Assembly: GCA_027604685.1 (NCBI GenBank)
Contig: JADHYX010000041.1
Location: 23,028 to 87,027, forward strand
Direction of reading: 5' to 3'
DNA from: Lobulomyces angularis
Lineage: Eukaryota; Chytridiomycota; Chytridiomycetes; Lobulomycetales; Lobulomycetaceae
Length of the DNA: 64,000 nt
Below are positions 59,261 to 64,000 of this stretch, piece after piece; the first letter of the stretch is position 1; every line of letters begins with the position of its first letter. The notes under the pieces were generated by a model, which was not told where the DNA came from, searched no databases, and saw only the letters and a list, made by a program, of their open reading frames with translations. The translations under genes were made by a program, and so were the position numbers.

Positions 59261-61969
59261 ATGCTTCCTTGCATATACACTCAAAAACATTATCTTGAAA
59301 AGGATGTTTCGATCTACCCATCTTTTACACACCCTCATAAAAAACTTCAAAATTTTATTCCAACTGTATCATCATTATCATCACAAGAAAAACTTAATTT
59401 AAAAAATACCAACAAAATTTTGCATGCTGCACTTGACAATAAGAATTTAGAAAAATTGGTCAGAGAAACTTTGTTTAACACAAATTTAAACAAGTTTAAT
59501 AAGTATATTTTTTCAAAAATTATCAATGAAAACAATAAATCCAATAAAAAAGAGATACCAACAATTTTACAAAGTCAAAATCAAACTCTTAATTTGTCAA
59601 AACCAAACGATATGAAAAATTCAATTTTGTTATTTAAAAAAGAACAGTTTAAAAAGAGTGATAATCATTTGTTACTAAATGAAGTTGATGTAAATTTCAG
59701 AGCAAAAAGACGATGGTTTTTTTCCTTTTTATTTTTAATTTAAAAGAAAATACTAATAATTAATTTTTATTTTTATTTTTTTTATTATAATTCTTTATAG
59801 GAAATTGGCAATAACAACAGTTATAAAGATAGCACAAGCATTAGCGTTTGCAAATTTTCGAACTGCAGCAGGAGACAACATGCGAGTAGAAAATACTACT
59901 CAGTTTGCCCAAGAGGGTCTAACTTTAGTTCTAAAATCCTTTCAAAGTAAATCTGATGTTTTAACAATCGAAAGAATTAAAGCTTTGATGACGGATCCGA
60001 TTCACTTCAGAATCCAATCATTGGAAAAGACTCAGCAAGTTGAAAAAATAATTGCCAACTCTAACTGCATTTCAAGATATCCCCAAACTATCAAAGCTGT
60101 AATTTTAACATACCATCTTCAAAAAAAAAAAAAAAATTATTTTTTTATTTTTATTTTATCTTAAACCATTCAATCTTTTTTAAAATTTTAACTCTATAGA
60201 AATTATCACAATACATGACTTTTGAAGCTCATAAGCGCGGAACCCTGTAAAAAAAAGAAAAAAAAAATTTAAAAACTTTTCTAACTGAAAAACAATAATG
60301 AAATCTTTTTTTAATTAAACATGTCTTATTAGAATGATTAGAGAAGGACATGAAGTACTATACTTTTACTTTATCCTAAGTGGACAGTGTGAAGTTTTTA
60401 ATATCAGAGATGATGTAAAATGGAGATCAAATATTTTGAATCCTGGAGATAGTTTTAGCGATATTTCAATGAATGGATTTCAAACTAAAAATATCAGAAC
60501 AGCCTCTGTTTCATGTAAACATTGAAAAATTAAAATTTAAAAATCACTGATACTTAAAACAAAATACACAAAGGTGTTATTGATTGTGAATTTTTGAGAA
60601 TAAATAAAGAAGATTATAATGAAATTATGTTGGGTCATCAAACTAAATTAGAAAAGACGCATAGGAAAAAAATTTTAGAAAACTCAATTGCATTTTTCAA
60701 AGAGTTTGAACCGATGGATAATTTAAATTGGAAGCAATTGATAAATAGATCCTATATTAGATACTTTGAAAATGGTTCCTTGATATTAACCGAGGGTAAA
60801 AAAATTATATTTCTTTGTTTTATTTTTCTTTTTGTTAGGTGAAGATAATGAAGAAATTTTTTTTATTATATCTGGTTCAGTAAAGTTAATGAAGGTAGTA
60901 ACTTTAGAAAAGAATTCAATGACAAATAGTAGTAAAAGAACTGTAACTGCACCAAATTTTTCTACCAATACCCAAAGAAATCTAATCAGTGCCACAAGTA
61001 AAGTTTTAATGCAGCAAAGACCTTTTACATGTCCGGTGGAAGGTTTTTTGAAGAAAGAAAAAGATATTGAATTTAAGGAGTCAAAAATAAACATTTCCCA
61101 TGAAGTTTTAAAAGATTTTAAATCAATAAAAAAAAATGAAATTAATAGTTCAAAAAATTTGATAAAAAGCAGTAAGAAGCTACTTCCAGTTAATTGCTAC
61201 GGTAGTGTTGAAACTCACATTCAAGATAATAAATTTCACAACACTAACAAAAAGAAGGGATTGTGTATGGAGATTGATAACCAAATAATTAACGACAACG
61301 ATAAAAAGCAACACAAAATTTTTAAAATTAATGAACTATCAACCGGAAAAAGTTTTCCTGAGTTAGCTCTACCAGAAGAAGCAATAAAAGCAGGATATAT
61401 CGTAAATGGTAAAGATATAACAAGGTTGATTTTTCTTACTGTTTATTTATTTCTTTTTGTTTTCTTTTTAGATTTGGAATGTCTTGTCGCATCATCAGGT
61501 ATATCATTAGATGGTAGACGGTCCCGTATTTTTGATCTACAGTCAAAATATATTAGAAATGAGTTGAAGTATAAATACCCTAGTTATGCAAGTGTAGTTG
61601 CTACTGGACTCGTAAAATGTCTAGTAATTAAAAGGTAGCAACCAAAAAACTTGTCTTTAAAAATAATAAAAAAATATTAAAAAACAAAAAACAGATTGGA
61701 TTTTGCACGAATTGCTTCAACTGATATGGTAAGAAAGTTGCAAAAACAGGCAGAAGAATGCTACATACCATTGGAAATACTTCAAAATGATTATAAAGAA
61801 AAACAAGTAAATTTTTTTTACTTTTCCATTATGTAAATTTGTTTTAACTTAGTGTTGGAACAAATACAAAGAAAGGGTTGTAAGAGAAACAGTTTTAGAT
61901 TTCCATAAGATTAAAGCACAAAAATTATATGAAGTACAAAATCAAGAAAGAGAAAAGAAAAAAATTTAA
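59261..61969 (+). CDS. cyclic-nucleotide-binding-domain protein (CNBD2-like, cilia type)
   Basis: Cytosolic protein with two cyclic-nucleotide-binding-like domains; CNBD2 relatives are linked to sperm and cilia. ATG at 59261 begins MLPCIYTQKHYLEKDV. After a Lys/Asn-rich N region comes a helical block (FRTAAGDNMRVENTTQFAQE). The first domain has VLYFYFILSGQCEVF and the phosphate-cassette-like NPGDSFSDISMNGFQTKNIRTASV, with the R-T-A typical of cyclic-nucleotide cassettes. The second has GSLILTEGEDNEEIFFIISGSVKLM (60770-60880), a long Ser/Lys insertion (60900-61320), then LSTGKSFPELALPEE. The C-terminal region (RLDFARIASTDMVRKLQKQ, then CWNKYKERVVRE) is helical and ends at 61969. The first cassette lacks the usual Gly-Glu core, so nucleotide binding is doubtful there. 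Introns are short, with several T-run acceptors. Confidence 0.78.
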
Positions 61970-62462
61970 TGGAAATTGAAAATACTGAAGTAGGATAGTT
62001 GCTAAAGTAAAATTAATGTTTAAATTAGAAAGCAAAGTAGAATTATTTTTAGGATAGTATGCAATAGTAGAATAAACCTTAAGATGAAAAAAATGTAGAG
62101 GGCAAGTTTAAAGTAAGAACTTTAAAAATTAAAAACTACTCTTTAGTACCAAAATTGATCAAGTAGGAATGTTGCTCAATTAGAATCATTGTTAAAGTAG
62201 AGTTGTTTTTTAAGGTGGTTTCCTTTTTTTTTTAAAAAAAAAGATTAACAAGATATTTAAGATGAATCTACATTTTTTGAGATTTTTTGGTTGAAAATAT
62301 TTCATTTTCCCTTAAAAAAAGAAGGTTTTTTCTTCCTCCACCCTGGGGTTTTTGGGGGGGTTTTTTAAAAATCACGAAAAAATTTTAAAAGAAAAAAGAA
62401 TAAAAAACAAAAAAATATTTTCAAAAAGCCAAAAAAAGATAAAAGATTAAAAAAAAAAAACG
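61970..62462. repeat. low-complexity block with diverged tandem copies and a G-run
   Basis: Two diverged copies of a motif AAGTAGGATAGTTGCT / AAGTAGGAATGTTGCT, each followed within 60 bases by AAAGTAGA(A/G)TT(A/G)TTTTT, occur at about 61989-62060 and 62163-62215. At 62340-62365 a run TGGGGTTTTTGGGGGGGTTTTTT stands out strongly from the AT-rich background, between homopolymer T and A tracts. This may be an assembly or sequencing artefact. No coding frame is seen. Confidence 0.5.
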
Positions 62463-62864
62463 ATGAACACTAACAGCAACAAATCCTACTCTACCGTCAT
62501 ATGGTGCCTTTCCAATATAAAAAGTATCAAAAGAAATATCAATGAAAATTCCGTCGTTTACGTAAAACCTGCAAAAAAAGTTGGTGCGATTAGACGTACT
62601 TCAAACAGGTTTTCATTTTACTTTATTATTTTTTAAATTGTTAATATTCTTTTCTTTTTTAGCTGCAACCAAAAAAAACCTTTAAAACCTTGTAATAACA
62701 ACACCAACTGTGATATAAAAAAAAAAAATTCAAAAGATTTTGAATTTGCAATAAAGCCTTTCAACATAAAAAATAACGTTAGCTTAAACCCAGCTAATAA
62801 AAATTATTTAAGAGATCTTGCTGCCACCAGAAATTTAAACCAACCTAGAAGAGAAGTTTATTAA
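62463..62864 (+). CDS. small basic protein, two exons, unrecognised
   Basis: ATG at 62463 gives a basic Asn/Lys/Ser-rich N region (SYSTVIWCLSNIKSIKRNI, then VYVKPAKKVGAIRRTS). An intron from about 62607 (GTTTTC) to 62661 (TTTTTTAG) joins in frame to a second exon (CNQKKPLKPCNNNTNCD, then DFEFAIKPFNIKNNVS, then LRDLAATRNLNQPRREVY). It stops at 62864. The protein has about 115 residues, is strongly basic and has no helix of membrane type. I do not recognise it. The two-exon join with a clean acceptor and no stops supports a real gene, but codon use is as AT-rich as the surroundings. Confidence 0.5.
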
Positions 62865-63043
62865 AAAAAAAATAATACAGTTTCTTTATTTTTGTAAACT
62901 TTTTGTATTTTCTTTTTTATGAGCAGTTTTTTTGTTGTATTATGCTTCAAAAAACAAAAAAAGTACATCCAATATTTTGTATTTTTTATTCATATATGAA
63001 ATTAAAATTGTAAAAACTAAATATATATATACATTATAAAACA

Positions 63044-64000
63044 TCATTCTCCAAAAAAAGTGTTTGTAAAAATGTCATCAATTTTTTTACTATCCAACTC
63101 TAAAAATACTCTAACAAATTTCATATCTTGATGCCAGGGATTCCAACCAAAACTATTACCTCTATAATATTAAAAAACATTGTAAAAATTGAAACTTTTA
63201 ATTATACAATACCCTCTGGATCTTCCTTCCAATTCCATTTCAATATCAAAGTCTTTATAGGATAAGACCACGTCTTTTTTCAGAAAGCAGCAAATCGCTG
63301 TAAAATCTATTTCATTTTTTTATATTTAAAAAAAAAGAAAAAAAAAAAAAGAACCTGGTAAGATTATGTCGCCAGCTTTAAAACTTTGGTCATACTTTAG
63401 GTCAGTAATTCTTTCAGTTAATACCTTACTGCCAACTGCAATTTTAACTAAATTTTCCTCACCTTCATCTCCCATATTTTTTTTTGGGTTTTCTTTGTGT
63501 TCGTTTGTTGTTGTTGGAGGAGAAGAAATTTCGATAAATTTTAAAAAGTAATTAAAAATTTTTTTTCTTGAATCTTCAAGCGTTTTAGTTTTTTTTAATT
63601 CTTTTAACAGCTTTAACGAAACTGGATGGTGAACTGTTACCTCCCAGGTTACTAAGTTGATTATTGGTTTATTTAATTTAAACTTTTTATGATGTTTTTT
63701 TGCTGCTGAAAATAACACTTGAGCGGATTCAGGATCGTAATGAAAATTAAATTCTGCTACCTTACTAGAGTTTCCTTTACTATACAGAGTTCCTCCCATA
63801 ACATATATTTCTTTAACTTTTGATAAAAATAATGGATCTATTCTACAGTAAAAAAAATCAACATGAATATTCATTTTTTTTCTTTACGAAATTGCTAATG
63901 CCAAATTCGTTAATGGGCCAACGGCAATAATGGTATAAAAATTTGGTTTTTCATTAACCAATCTGAAAATAAAAATTATTTTTTCTTGGTTTTTTTTTTT
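63044..64000 (-). CDS. inosine/uridine-preferring nucleoside hydrolase, N terminus off window
   Basis: Partial gene; the 5' part lies beyond base 64000. It hydrolyses purine or pyrimidine ribonucleosides to base and ribose. The first exon visible reads NFYTIIAVGPLTNLALAIS (63880-63960), the conserved A-x-G-P-L-T-N-x-A segment. Next come EIYVMGGTLYSKGN and AEFNFHYDPESAQVLF (63730-63850), matching the G-G and E-x-N-F-x-x-D-P-E-A motifs of the family. A long polar loop (63420-63600) includes PTTTNEHKENPKK. Then ILPG is spliced to AICCFLKKDVV (63260-63360), and the end reads GNSFGWNPWHQDMKFVRV, with stop at 63044. The calcium-binding N-terminal D-x-D-x-x-x-D motif is outside the window and could not be checked. 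Several introns are 40-60 bases long. Confidence 0.85.

Overview
This window is nuclear DNA from a very AT-rich, compact eukaryote. Almost every gene is broken by many short spliceosomal introns (about 35-80 bp, GT...AG, usually ending in a T-rich run before the AG). The gene set suggests an early-diverging, zoospore-forming fungus or close relative (chytrid, rozellid or aphelid grade). It combines fungal-type housekeeping genes (sterol C24-methyltransferase ERG6, FIP1, raptor/KOG1, FCP1, a PQ-loop vacuolar transporter) with genes normally tied to cilia or dynein assembly (a PIH1-domain protein, a WDR49-like EF-hand/WD40 protein, a CNBD2-like cyclic-nucleotide-binding protein). It also has animal-like forms that yeasts lack (VPS37A with a UEV domain, a MYST acetyltransferase with two PHD fingers, an ABCB9/TAPL-like transporter). 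I cannot name the species. No prokaryotic operons, CRISPR arrays, rRNA or tRNA genes were seen.

Layout. 0.3-5 kb: a one-helix membrane protein (-), APC13 (+), VPS37A (+), an AT-hook protein (-) and a one-helix protein that may be mitochondrial (+). 5-19 kb, all on the minus strand: PIH1-domain protein, ABCB-type half transporter, a small multi-helix protein, a DOMON/cytochrome b561 reductase with a long cytosolic tail, a hormone-sensitive-lipase-like hydrolase and a PQ-loop transporter. 19-20.4 kb is gene-poor and holds relics, including a decayed zinc-ribbon transposase or nuclease fragment. 20.4-41.4 kb: KAT6/MOZ-like acetyltransferase (-), WDR49-like protein (-), FIP1 (+), a kinesin-7/CENP-E-like motor (-) and raptor (-). 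A 2.2 kb gene-free stretch with a strong hairpin follows. 43.6-58 kb: ERG6 (+), FCP1 (-), a nucleotidyltransferase-glucuronokinase fusion (+), a SulP sulfate transporter (+), an unrecognised membrane protein (-) and TRM1 (+). 58-64 kb: a one-helix PY-motif protein (+), a cyclic-nucleotide-binding protein (+), a low-complexity block, a small basic orphan (+) and the 3' part of a nucleoside hydrolase (-).

The genes do not form one pathway. They cover nutrient signalling and transport (raptor, PQ-loop, SulP, ABC), endosomal sorting (VPS37A, possibly the PY protein), transcription and RNA processing (FCP1, KAT6, FIP1, TRM1), mitosis (APC13, kinesin-7) and cilia. Many neighbours are divergent with 100-400 bp between starts, so shared promoters are likely. 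I found no convincing new multi-gene system. The best leads are the sugar-nucleotide fusion enzyme, the animal-like domain architectures, the decayed TnpB/Fanzor-like relic and the 42.1 kb hairpin. Gene models were joined by hand from reading frames and splice sites, so internal exon edges may be off by a few bases. Several start codons rest only on being the first in-frame ATG.
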